Source: JBGOUJ01 sp041477005
GTDB taxonomy: Bacteria; Acidobacteriota; Terriglobia; Bryobacterales; JACQDG01
Direction: 5' to 3'
DNA: 14,827 nucleotides
NCBI GenBank assembly: GCA_041477005.1
Contig: JBGOUJ010000124.1
Location: 1 to 14,827 of the forward strand
Part shown: positions 1 through 7,926 of the stretch, piece after piece
Position numbering within the stretch: the first letter of the stretch is position 1
How the letters are laid out: each line of letters starts with the position of its first letter
The notes under the pieces: model-generated
The model's input: only the letters and a program-made list of their open reading frames with translations
Database searches by the model: none
Told to the model about the DNA's origin: nothing
Program-made: the position numbers and the translations under genes

Positions 1-25
1 CTAATTTGAAATCGGCTCGAAGCGG

Positions 26-41
26 TGTGACTCGCGTCACA
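26..41. promoter_or_regulatory. Crp/Fnr-type operator and probable promoter of the nitrate/nitrite oxidoreductase operon
   Basis: TGTGA (26-30), six bases, TCACA (37-41) is a perfect match to the CRP/HcpR-type palindrome. It is symmetric over TGTGAC-N4-GTCACA. If the regulator acts at the classical -41.5 position, transcription would start near base 75. A -10-like GACAAT lies at 63-68, exactly where that model needs it, and would give a leader of about 150 nt before the ATG at 226. Two related palindromes occur at 12653-12668 and 13484-13499, and a regulator with a fitting recognition helix is encoded at 11923-12606. The palindrome is seen directly; the start site and the regulator pairing are inferred. 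Confidence 0.7.
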
Positions 42-96
42 TACACGCAACCAAATGCTCTCGACAATTGTGGGGTGAGCACCCTGAGCCGTCAGA

Positions 97-158
97 ACCT
101 CACCGGCAAAGCCGGGGGTGGGGTTTCGCTTCATCCAAATGCTCGCGGCAGTTTGCCG
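97..158 (+). other. Structured 5' leader: two stem-loops of unknown role
   Basis: Two hairpins can be drawn in the presumed leader of the operon. The first pairs CCGGC (103-107) with GCCGG (111-115) around an AAA loop. After a three-base bulge it extends by pairing 97-102 with 119-124. The second pairs CGGCA (146-150) with TGCCG (154-158) around GTT. The first is followed by only a short T run (124-126), so it is not a convincing intrinsic terminator. I do not recognise a known riboswitch class here. A molybdenum-cofactor leader would make sense for this enzyme, but I cannot match its consensus. Confidence 0.3.
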
Positions 159-186
159 GGGCGCGCCTTGGCAACGTGGTCAACAC

Positions 187-199
187 TTGACGAGGTCAA
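187..199. repeat. Short perfect inverted repeat upstream of the first start codon
   Basis: TTGAC (187-191), GAG, GTCAA (195-199) is a perfect 5+5 inverted repeat just upstream of the purine-rich ribosome-binding region (204-216) of the gene starting at 226. Its spacer is 3 bases, whereas an FNR/NnrR box (TTGAC-N4-GTCAA) needs 4, so it is not a standard FNR site. It could be a repressor operator or chance. Confidence 0.3.
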
Positions 200-225
200 A
201 CCTGGGAGAAAGAGAGTGAGCTGAA

Positions 226-1875
226 ATGCGACACGAGAAGCGGGGCAAGGCCGTTCTTTGGGTTCTGGCAACGCTGGCTCTGGTCGTCGCCGTCTTCCTG
301 GTGATGAGACGGGCTTCCCCGGCCGGCAAGCCGTTTGTGCTGGCGGGTAACTTCGGCAACGCGCCCCAGATCTATCTGAAGCAGTGCGCTCCTTGTCACG
401 GCGAGGAGGGCTTTGGGGACGGCAAAGCGGCCTATCTGCTGCGCCCCCGGCCTCGCGATTTCAGCTACGGCAAGTTCATCCTGGTTTCCACCGATAACCG
501 CATTCCCACTGACGAAGACCTGTTACGCACAATCAGCCGCGGGTTGCCGGGCTCGGCGATGCCGCCGTGGTCGCACCTGCCCGAGGATGATCGCCTCTCC
601 CTGGTGCGCTACGTGCGCGCACTGGCCCACTACGGGAAAGTGAAACGGCTGATGGGACAAAAGGGCGGCCCGGAAAAACCCCTGACGCGCAAGGCCGCCG
701 AGGAACTGGCTACGTACCAGTTCGAAATCGGGCAGCCGCTCTCGGTGCCGCCCGAGGTTCCCGCCAGCGAGGCTGCTTTGAAACGCGGCCGACAGATCTA
801 CGTCGATACGTGCGCCAAGTGCCACGGCCAGCAAGGCAAGGGTGACGGACCGGAGGCCATGGAAGACGACCTGGGCTTCCGGGCGTTTCCCAGAGATTTC
901 ACCAGCGGCATCTTCAAGGGCTCGCCCGAGGGCAAGGAACTGGCTTACCGGTTTATGGGCGGCATGCCGGGCACGCCCATGCCCAGCACCGATTTCCGCA
1001 GCCCGGATGACCTTTGGGCGACGGTTCACTACGTCCTTTCCATCGTTCAGCCGGGCGCCCAGGAGCGGGTCACCCAGCACCGGCAAACCATCACCGCAAA
1101 GAAAACGACCGAACTGGCGGCAAACGACCCCGCCAGCCCTACCTGGAATCAAATCCAGCCCACCTACCTTGCGCTGATGCCGCTCTGGTGGCGTGATGAG
1201 CGGGTTGAGGGCGTGAATGTGCGCGCCGTCCACGACGGGCAGAATTTGGCCATTGAGTTGAACTGGAAGGATCCCACTGAGAATGCAGATCAGTCGCACG
1301 TGACCGCATTCACCGACGGGGCCGCGATGCAGTTCTCGACCGCCCCAGACCCGCCCTTCTTCGGCATGGGCGATGCGGTCGACATCGTGAACATCTGGAT
1401 GTGGAAGGCCGTGTGGCAAAGAGATCTCGTCACAGGCAACCAAGCCCCGCAGCCCTACTCCAGCGCCATGATGACCTTCGACATGGCGGTCAAGAAAATC
1501 GAGCCCACGCCGGCGGCGCAGGTGCCCAGCAAGCTAGAAGATCGGGACCCCCGATTTTATTCGGGTTGGGGAGCGGGAAACCTGATCTCCAATCCGAAGC
1601 GGCCCAGTTCCGTTGAAAACCTCAACGCCAAGGGCTTCGGCACCCTGCATTCGCCAGGCATGGGCGGCCAGATAGTCCGCGGCACGGGAGTCTGGAAAAA
1701 CGGCGAATGGCGCGTGGTGTTTGTGCGTTCGCTCAAAGCCCGGAGCAAGGGCGACATCGAGTTTCGCCCCGGCCAGAGCGTGCGAATCGGCTTCGCGATC
1801 TGGGACGGAGAGCACCGCGAGCGGGACGGCCAGAAGTCGGTCACCATCTGGCACGACCTGGCGCTGGCGCAATAG
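226..1875 (+). CDS. Nitrate/nitrite oxidoreductase gamma-type subunit: diheme cytochrome c fused to an ethylbenzene-dehydrogenase-like heme b domain
   Basis: This 549-residue protein probably carries electrons between the periplasmic Fe-S beta subunit and the respiratory chain. A hydrophobic segment (about residues 9-27) with no clear cleavage site suggests a membrane anchor. Two cytochrome c modules follow: CAPCH (54-58, likely axial Met112) and CAKCH (196-200, likely axial Met252). From about residue 310 the protein resembles the heme b subunit of type II DMSO-reductase-family enzymes, with NIWMWK near 389-394 and the closing WDGEHRERDGQKS block. By analogy with EbdC, whose heme b has Met/Lys ligands, Met381 and Lys537 are candidates (inferred). 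The start has a purine-rich GGGAGAAAGAGAG upstream. It leads the operon, unlike the usual alpha-beta-chaperone-gamma order. Confidence 0.88.
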   Translation: MRHEKRGKAVLWVLATLALVVAVFLVMRRASPAGKPFVLAGNFGNAPQIYLKQCAPCHGEEGFGDGKAAYLLRPRPRDFSYGKFILVSTDNRIPTDEDLLRTISRGLPGSAMPPWSHLPEDDRLSLVRYVRALAHYGKVKRLMGQKGGPEKPLTRKAAEELATYQFEIGQPLSVPPEVPASEAALKRGRQIYVDTCAKCHGQQGKGDGPEAMEDDLGFRAFPRDFTSGIFKGSPEGKELAYRFMGGMPGTPMPSTDFRSPDDLWATVHYVLSIVQPGAQERVTQHRQTITAKKTTELAANDPASPTWNQIQPTYLALMPLWWRDERVEGVNVRAVHDGQNLAIELNWKDPTENADQSHVTAFTDGAAMQFSTAPDPPFFGMGDAVDIVNIWMWKAVWQRDLVTGNQAPQPYSSAMMTFDMAVKKIEPTPAAQVPSKLEDRDPRFYSGWGAGNLISNPKRPSSVENLNAKGFGTLHSPGMGGQIVRGTGVWKNGEWRVVFVRSLKARSKGDIEFRPGQSVRIGFAIWDGEHRERDGQKSVTIWHDLALAQ

Positions 1876-1946
1876 GCGCTGACCGTGCGGCATCGCGCTT
1901 TCCTGGCGCAGACGAAAACGGCGTTGACTTGAGAGGGAGAGTCCTC

Positions 1947-4900
1947 ATGGGAAAGATGACGCGTCGCGAGTTCCTGAACACACTGGGCGCAACCGGGTTG
2001 GCTGCCACGTTTAGTGGCTGCGCTTTGAAAGTGATCGACGTCGGCAACCCATTGGCCGGCTATCCGGACCGCGAGTGGGAAAAAATTTATCGCGATCAGT
2101 ATCGCTACGACAGCACCTTCACCTGGGTCTGCGCCCCCAACGACACTCATATGTGCCGGCTGCGGGCCTTTGTGAGAAACGGCGTGGTGGTGAGAAGCGA
2201 GCAGAACTACGATCACCAGCGCTACGGCGATCTTTACGGCAACCACGCAACGGTCGCCTGGAATCCGCGCGGCTGCCCCAAGGGTTACACCTTTCAGCGC
2301 CGCGTCTACGGCCCGTACCGCCTCAAGGGTCCGGTCATTCGCAAGGGATGGAAGGAGTGGGCTGATGCCGGTTTCCCGTCGCTATCGGACACGCCACCAT
2401 TGCGAACCAAGTACAAATTCGACGACCGGGGCAACGACACCTTTGTGAAGGTGAGCTGGGACGACGCCTTCCGCTACGCGGCCAAAGGTCTTGAAGCGGT
2501 TGCCCGCACTTACAGCGGCGATGCGGGCAAGAGGCGATTGCGGGCCGACGGATATCCCGAAGAGATGTTTCACCACTGGGATGGCGCAGGAACGCGCACC
2601 ATGAAGATGGGGTCGTCGCTGCCGCTGCACGGAATCGTCGGCAAGTTCGGCCTGTTCCGCTTCGCCAACATGATGTCTCTGGTCGATCATCACGTTCGCG
2701 GCGTCGGACCCGGCGAGGCGCGCGGCGCGCGGGAGTGGTCCGAATACACCTGGCGGGGCGACCAGGCCCCGGGCCAGCCCTTCGTCCATGGCCTCCAGAC
2801 TGCCGACATCGATATGAACGATCTGCGGTTCTCCAAACTCACCGTCCAGGTCGGCAAGAACCTGATCGAAAACAAGATGCCGGAAGCGCACTGGCTCACC
2901 GAGATCATAGAGCGCGGCGGCAAGATCGTCTCCATCTCCCCGGACTATAATGCCCCGGCCTGCAAGGCCGACTACTGGATCGGCGTGCGCGCCGGCCTTT
3001 CCGATACGTCGATTTTTCTAGCCGTCACCAAGATCCTGATGGACCGCAAGTGGTACGACGCCGATTTCGTTAAGCGCTTTACCGATTTCCCGACACTCGT
3101 CCGCACGGACACGCTCAAGCGGCTCCGGCCGCAGGAAATCTTCTCCGGTTACAAGCTGAAGGATATTTCGCAGGGGCCGTCCTTCAAGGTGCAGGGGCTG
3201 ACGGCCGAGCAACGCGAGAAGATCGGCGATTTCGTCATTTACGACAACGCCAAGAGGGGATTCGTGGCCGTGAGCCGGGAAGACGTGGGCGTCCACATGT
3301 CCGGCGACCCATCCCTCGAAGGCGTCTTTCAGGCCAAGCTTGTCAACGGCTCGACGGCGGAGGTCATGCCGGTTTTCGAGATGTACAAACGGCACCTCAA
3401 GGACTACGACGCGGATACGGTCAGCGAAATCTGCGGGGCATCCAAGGAACTGATCGAGCGACTGGCGAAAGACCTGGCCACCATCAAGCCAGCTTCGATT
3501 CATTACGGGGAGGGCGTGAACCATTATTTCCACGCCACGCTTCACAACCGCGCGACCTATTTACCCATGATGCTTACCGGCAACATCGGCAAGCACGGTG
3601 CGGGCGTCTATACCTGGGCGGGGAACTACAAGGGCGGAATCTTCCAGGCGTCTCCCTGGACGGGGCCGGGCGCAGCCAGCTACGCGAAGGAAGATCCCTT
3701 CAATCCGGTGCTCGACGAGAAGGCCCGCATCACGCCCGCCAACATCCGGGTAACGACGGAAGGCGAAGAAGTCTCCTACTGGGGCTATGGCGAGCGGCCT
3801 CTGATCGTCAACACCCCGCAAGGCCGGAAATGCTTTACCGGCAAGAGCCACCTCTCCACCCCCACCAAGGCCATGTGGTACAACAACGCCAACCTCATCA
3901 ACCAGGCCAAGTGGGTCTACCACCTGATTGTTCACACCTTCCCCAAAATCGACATGATCGTGGACCAGCAAGTGGAGTGGACCGGCTCAGCCGAGTATTC
4001 CGACATCATTCTGCCTGCCAATAGCTGGATCGAGATGGAAGACGTCGAGTGCGGCGGCTCCTGCTCGAATCCCTTCATTCAGGTGTGGGGCGGCGATGGC
4101 ATCAAGCCGCTGTACGATTCCAAGGACGACGCGGCTATTTTTGCCGGCGTCGCGCAGGCGCTGACGAGTCTGACCGGCGACCGCCGGTTTGCGGACTACT
4201 TCAAGTTCATCGGGGAGAAGAAAGCGCGGGTCTACATCCAGCGTGTTTTTGACAACAGCACCACCACTCGCGGAACCAACGGGCCCTATCAGATCGACAA
4301 AATGCTGAAGGGGGAGTATGGCGAGCCCGGTGTGGCGCTGATGCTCACGCGCACCTACCCGCGCGTCCCGTTCTACGAACAGCTTCAAGACAGCATCCCG
4401 TTCTATACCGACACAGGACGCCTCAATGCGTACTGCGACCTGCCCGAGGCGATCGAATACGGAGAAAACCTGGTCGTCCACCGCGAAGGCGTAGAGGCGA
4501 CTCCTTATCTCCCGAACGTCATCGTTTCCTCGAGCCCTTACATTCGCCCGCAGAGCTATGGCATTCCGCTCAGCGCGACGGACGCCGAACTGCGGCAGGT
4601 GCGGAACGTCAAAATGCCCTGGAGCCAGGTGAAAAAGACGGTCAATCCTCTTTGGGAAAAAGGGTTCCGCTTCCTCTGCTCCACGCCCAAGAGCCGCCAC
4701 TCGACGCACTCCTCCTGGTCGACCGTGGATTGGCACGCCATCTGGTCCTCGAGCTTTGGCGATCCCCACCGCACGGACAAGCGCCAGCCTAACGAGTCCG
4801 ACCGCGAAATCCAGATGAACCCGAGGGCGGCCAAGGACCAGGGGATCGAAGACGGTGACTACGTTTACGTGGACGCCAACCCGGAAGACCGGCCCTACAA

Positions 4901-5393
4901 GGGGTGGCAGCAGGGAGACTCACGCTATCGGGCCTTCCGCTGCATGGTACGTGTGAAATACAACGCGGCGTTGCCGTACAACTTCACCATCATGAGGCAC
5001 ACCGGTTGGATCGCAACTGAGCGAACCGTACGCGCGCACGAAACCCGTCCCGACAAGTTGGCGCTGGCGGAGGACACCGGTTATCAGTCCTCTTACCGTT
5101 ATGGCTCGCATCAAAGCATCACGCGCGGCTGGCTGCCGCCCATGCACCAGACCGACACGCTGTTTCACAAACGGGCCGGGGCGATGGGCTTCCTTTTCGG
5201 CTTCGATGAAGACAACCACGCCGTGAATACGGTGCCCAAAGAGACGCTGGTGAAGGTGACCAAGGCCGAAAGCGGGGGTCTGGAGGGCAAGGGCATCTGG
5301 CAGCCGGCGACGACCGGTTATTCGCCCGGCAACGAGGACGACTTTGAACGCCTGTATCTGGCGGGGTCGCTGGTTCGCATCCAGCGGGCTTAA
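1947..5393 (+). CDS. nxrA/narG-like: Molybdopterin catalytic (alpha) subunit of a periplasmic Nitrospira/anammox-type nitrite oxidoreductase or nitrate reductase
   Basis: This is the catalytic subunit (1148 aa) of a type II DMSO-reductase-family enzyme, interconverting nitrate and nitrite at a molybdenum bis-MGD centre, probably in the periplasm. A Tat signal (TRREFLNTLGATG, residues 5-17) marks export. The N-terminal Fe-S ligands appear as Cys62-x3-Asp66-x3-Cys70 with Cys110, where NarG has His-x3-Cys-x3-Cys. Asp247 is a candidate molybdenum ligand by rough alignment with NarG Asp222 (inferred). The length and much of the sequence resemble NxrA of Nitrospira and anammox bacteria as I recall them. 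The ATG at 1947 is preceded by GAGAGGGAGA (1931-1940); the open frame upstream overlaps the cytochrome gene and is not coding. Chlorate, selenate or related substrates cannot be excluded. Reaction direction is undetermined. Confidence 0.9.
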   Translation: MGKMTRREFLNTLGATGLAATFSGCALKVIDVGNPLAGYPDREWEKIYRDQYRYDSTFTWVCAPNDTHMCRLRAFVRNGVVVRSEQNYDHQRYGDLYGNHATVAWNPRGCPKGYTFQRRVYGPYRLKGPVIRKGWKEWADAGFPSLSDTPPLRTKYKFDDRGNDTFVKVSWDDAFRYAAKGLEAVARTYSGDAGKRRLRADGYPEEMFHHWDGAGTRTMKMGSSLPLHGIVGKFGLFRFANMMSLVDHHVRGVGPGEARGAREWSEYTWRGDQAPGQPFVHGLQTADIDMNDLRFSKLTVQVGKNLIENKMPEAHWLTEIIERGGKIVSISPDYNAPACKADYWIGVRAGLSDTSIFLAVTKILMDRKWYDADFVKRFTDFPTLVRTDTLKRLRPQEIFSGYKLKDISQGPSFKVQGLTAEQREKIGDFVIYDNAKRGFVAVSREDVGVHMSGDPSLEGVFQAKLVNGSTAEVMPVFEMYKRHLKDYDADTVSEICGASKELIERLAKDLATIKPASIHYGEGVNHYFHATLHNRATYLPMMLTGNIGKHGAGVYTWAGNYKGGIFQASPWTGPGAASYAKEDPFNPVLDEKARITPANIRVTTEGEEVSYWGYGERPLIVNTPQGRKCFTGKSHLSTPTKAMWYNNANLINQAKWVYHLIVHTFPKIDMIVDQQVEWTGSAEYSDIILPANSWIEMEDVECGGSCSNPFIQVWGGDGIKPLYDSKDDAAIFAGVAQALTSLTGDRRFADYFKFIGEKKARVYIQRVFDNSTTTRGTNGPYQIDKMLKGEYGEPGVALMLTRTYPRVPFYEQLQDSIPFYTDTGRLNAYCDLPEAIEYGENLVVHREGVEATPYLPNVIVSSSPYIRPQSYGIPLSATDAELRQVRNVKMPWSQVKKTVNPLWEKGFRFLCSTPKSRHSTHSSWSTVDWHAIWSSSFGDPHRTDKRQPNESDREIQMNPRAAKDQGIEDGDYVYVDANPEDRPYKGWQQGDSRYRAFRCMVRVKYNAALPYNFTIMRHTGWIATERTVRAHETRPDKLALAEDTGYQSSYRYGSHQSITRGWLPPMHQTDTLFHKRAGAMGFLFGFDEDNHAVNTVPKETLVKVTKAESGGLEGKGIWQPATTGYSPGNEDDFERLYLAGSLVRIQRA

Positions 5394-5432
5394 GCGAGTT
5401 TCGTCTACGGTCCGCAAGAGGGAATAAAAGCT

Positions 5433-5828
5433 ATGAGCGAGTTCCTCAAGAAAGAAGTGGAAGCCGACGATCCAATGGAGCTGCAAGGCATCCAGTTCGA
5501 CGGCGATCCCGGCTACATGATCGACTGCGTGGTGGAGGAGTACGCCAGGATCGGGTGGCCAGCAGAGGAAATTCTCGGGTTGTTCGAATCGCCCGGCTAC
5601 CCGGTTCTGCGATTGCTGCTCGAGTCAAGAGGCAAAGAAGGGATCCGGCGAAGCATCGAAAGGGTCGTAGCGCGGTGCGGCATTTTCCGCTCGAGAACCG
5701 TTGAAGCCCCCGAAGAGCCCCACCTGGTGACGATTGAACCTCTCCAGGAAACAAGTTTGACCGGGGCAGGTCGCCGCCAAGTGGAGGCTCTGCGGGAAGG
5801 AGGGCAGCGCGATGAGTCAGGTTTATAA
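5433..5828 (+). CDS. Small hypothetical protein encoded between alpha and beta subunit genes
   Basis: I do not recognise a family for this 131-residue protein. It has no signal peptide, membrane segment or CxxC motif, and only two cysteines. Residues 15-90 look like a compact, mainly helical domain (MELQGIQF, then an acidic VVEEYARIGWPAEEILGLF stretch). The C-terminal 40 residues look disordered and polar. It lies 39 nt after the alpha gene and its stop overlaps the beta start by 17 nt, so translation is probably coupled to the beta subunit. Being cytoplasmic and placed between the subunits, it may help assembly or cofactor insertion, but that is inferred from position only. The start at 5433 has AAGAGGGA upstream; ATG 5475, where the compact domain begins, is an alternative. 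Confidence 0.72.
   Translation: MSEFLKKEVEADDPMELQGIQFDGDPGYMIDCVVEEYARIGWPAEEILGLFESPGYPVLRLLLESRGKEGIRRSIERVVARCGIFRSRTVEAPEEPHLVTIEPLQETSLTGAGRRQVEALREGGQRDESGL
5797..5803 (+). promoter_or_regulatory. Strong ribosome-binding site of the beta subunit gene
   Basis: AAGGAGG lies 8 nt before the ATG at 5812, inside the end of the small upstream gene. It fixes the beta start and fits high, coupled translation of the two overlapping genes. Confidence 0.8.
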
Positions 5829-7104
5829 CTGGCAGCTCGGCCGCAAAATGTCGTATCCCTACGACGAGAGCCATCCTCAATATCAGTTTGCTTTCGTGTT
5901 CAATATCAATCGCTGCATCGGCTGCCAGACGTGCACCATGGCCTGCAAGTCCACATGGACCTTTTCCAGGGGCCAGGAGCTGATGTGGTGGAACAACGTG
6001 GAGAGCAAGCCTTACGGCGGCTACCCGCAGTTCTGGGACGTGAAGCTGCTGCGCCTGTTGCGCGACGCCGATCCGGATGGGCAGAAGTGGAACGCCGGCG
6101 CCGCCGCCAAAAGGGACGCGGGACCTTACGGCAGGTTCGACGGCAAGACTATTTTCGAGGCGGCCGAAACGCTGAAAGACCCGCAGCAGTCCCAGCGCGT
6201 GCTGGGCTATCTCCCGACTGAGCAGGAGTGGACCGCTCCCAACATCTACGAGGAGACCGCCGCCGGCCGCGTGCGCGGTCCCAACGATTGGACCGAATCA
6301 TCGCAATTGCCCGAGCACAAGGTCTGGTGCTTCCACGTGGCTCGCATTTGCAACCATTGCACCTATCCCGGCTGCCTGGCTGCCTGCCCGCGCCAGGCCA
6401 TCTACAAACGCAAGGAAGACGGCATTGTGCTGATTGACCAGAGCCGTTGCCGGGGCTATCGCAAGTGCGTAGAGGCCTGCCCTTACAAGAAAGCCATGTA
6501 TCAGCCGGTCACGCGCGTGAGTGAAAAGTGCGTGGCCTGCTTCCCGCGCATCGAGGGGCGGGACGATACGCTAGGCCCCTCTGGCGATCCCATCGAGACG
6601 CGCTGTATGTCCGCGTGCGTCGGCAAGATCCGTATGCAGGGGCTGGTCAAGAAGACCGGCGACGGCCAGTGGGTGCAGGATCCCGAACACCCGCTCTACT
6701 TCCTGATTCGCGAGCGCCGCGTGGCCTTGCCGCTCTACCCGCAGTTTGGGACGGAGCCGAACGGCTACTACATCCCGCCGCGCTGGGGGCCGCGCGGTTA
6801 CCTCGAGCAGATGTTCGGCCCGGGCGTCGAACACGCCATCGAACAATATGTTTGTCCCGACCGGGAACTCCTGGGCGTGCTGCAACTATTCCGCGCGCAG
6901 CGCTACATACTGTTTCGCTTCAAGATCGAGAAAGGGAAGAAGGTCGGCGAGATCGAAGTGACCATGCCATCGGGCCAGAGCAAGACGCTCGAGGTCTTCA
7001 ACGACACGATCATCGGCTATAGCAAGTCGGGGAAAGAAGTGGTCCGAACCACCGTTGAGGAGCCCACTTTCGAGCGCCCGGCCCAACATTTGAATTCGAT
7101 TTGA
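5812..7104 (+). CDS. nxrB/narH-like: Iron-sulfur (beta) subunit of the Nitrospira/anammox-type nitrite oxidoreductase or nitrate reductase
   Basis: This 430-residue subunit carries four Fe-S clusters that relay electrons between the alpha subunit and the cytochrome. Visible ligand sets are Cys35/38/41/45, Cys180/183/188/192, Cys213/219/223 and Cys240/243/265/269. In the third set (CRGYRKCVEAC) Tyr216 sits where a cysteine would be; NarH has Trp there, so a [3Fe-4S] cluster is expected. The N-terminal YNWQLGRK and FAFVFNINRC blocks, the NGYYIPPRW motif and the length all resemble Nitrospira NxrB as I recall it, more than cytoplasmic NarH, which is longer. There is no signal peptide; export would be by hitch-hiking with the Tat-signalled alpha subunit. 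The chaperone gene follows after 12 nt. Confidence 0.92.
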   Translation: MSQVYNWQLGRKMSYPYDESHPQYQFAFVFNINRCIGCQTCTMACKSTWTFSRGQELMWWNNVESKPYGGYPQFWDVKLLRLLRDADPDGQKWNAGAAAKRDAGPYGRFDGKTIFEAAETLKDPQQSQRVLGYLPTEQEWTAPNIYEETAAGRVRGPNDWTESSQLPEHKVWCFHVARICNHCTYPGCLAACPRQAIYKRKEDGIVLIDQSRCRGYRKCVEACPYKKAMYQPVTRVSEKCVACFPRIEGRDDTLGPSGDPIETRCMSACVGKIRMQGLVKKTGDGQWVQDPEHPLYFLIRERRVALPLYPQFGTEPNGYYIPPRWGPRGYLEQMFGPGVEHAIEQYVCPDRELLGVLQLFRAQRYILFRFKIEKGKKVGEIEVTMPSGQSKTLEVFNDTIIGYSKSGKEVVRTTVEEPTFERPAQHLNSI

Positions 7105-7116
7105 CCGGAGGCGGTA

Positions 7117-7917
7117 ATGCCGGATGCTCTCATGCAGGAAACGCAAGCAACCACCGACCAAGCTGTGGATTTCGCTCGCCGGTACGTCTATCACTTCCTC
7201 GCGGCGGCTTTGTCCGATCCAGCAAGAAGACACCTCGAGATCGCACTCGATCGAAAGCTTCAGGCCATTGCGGTCGCCGGCGCCGAGCTGCTCGCCGGCG
7301 AGGCTCCGGGTGAGATGGCACTCGCGCCTGGCGAGCATCCGCCGTCGCAGTTGGACCTGATGCCCGTCATCGCGGCGCTCGATCGCCCACACGAAGAGCT
7401 CGCCGAACAGCACCAGAAGCTTTTCGGGCTACTGATCGCCAAGACGGCCCCGCCTTACGAGACCGAGTACTGCGGCTCGACCCTAACGTTTTACCGGTCG
7501 CAACAACTGGCCGACATCGCCGGCTTTTACCGGGCGTTTGGGTTAGAGCAGAGCCGGGACGAGCCGGAGCGCCAAGACCACATCGTCGTGGAGTTGGAGT
7601 TCATGGCCCACCTGATCGAGCGAGAGCGCTCCGCGGCGAGCAATCCAGAGTTACAGGAAAAAGTCGCGCTCTGCCGCGAGGCCCAGCGGAAATTCTTCGA
7701 GGCCCATCTGGCATGGTGGACTCCGGCCTTTGCGGAGCTGATGGCTCGAGGGGCTCCGGATGGCCTATATGCGGCCGTCGCCGGAGCGCTGGGCTCCTTT
7801 ATCGCTTGCGAGAGAAACATACTCGGCATCCAGGCGGCAGGGGCCTTGGCGGAGCCGAAGCCAGAACTCGAGCCGGCGGCTGAAAACCTCTGCTGCGGCC
7901 CGATGCCGTGCGAATGA
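7117..7917 (+). CDS. TorD/NarJ-type molybdoenzyme assembly chaperone
   Basis: This cytoplasmic chaperone (266 aa) probably holds the alpha subunit for molybdenum cofactor insertion and proofreads its Tat signal before export. The all-helical TorD-like pattern is visible, with the YETEYCGSTLTFYRSQQLAD block near residues 114-133 and the family motif E-x-D-H (ERQDH, 151-155). The tail carries an unusual Cys-rich end (CCGPMPC, 259-265) that I cannot explain. It starts 12 nt after the beta gene with GGAGGCGG upstream; ATG 7132 is a less likely alternative. This position matches the alpha-beta-delta order of EbdABD, SerABD and NarGHJ operons. Assignment to the chaperone family is firm; the partner is inferred from the operon. 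Confidence 0.88.
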   Translation: MPDALMQETQATTDQAVDFARRYVYHFLAAALSDPARRHLEIALDRKLQAIAVAGAELLAGEAPGEMALAPGEHPPSQLDLMPVIAALDRPHEELAEQHQKLFGLLIAKTAPPYETEYCGSTLTFYRSQQLADIAGFYRAFGLEQSRDEPERQDHIVVELEFMAHLIERERSAASNPELQEKVALCREAQRKFFEAHLAWWTPAFAELMARGAPDGLYAAVAGALGSFIACERNILGIQAAGALAEPKPELEPAAENLCCGPMPCE

Positions 7918-7926
7918 GGCGCGCCA

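Noticed and set aside
6..224. A 72-codon open frame before the first cytochrome gene
   Set aside because: It overlaps the operator and both leader hairpins, has no ribosome-binding site and looks like no known protein.
1707..1946. An 80-codon upstream extension of the catalytic subunit
   Set aside because: It overlaps the cytochrome gene out of frame and would hide the Tat signal; ATG 1947 has a good ribosome-binding site.
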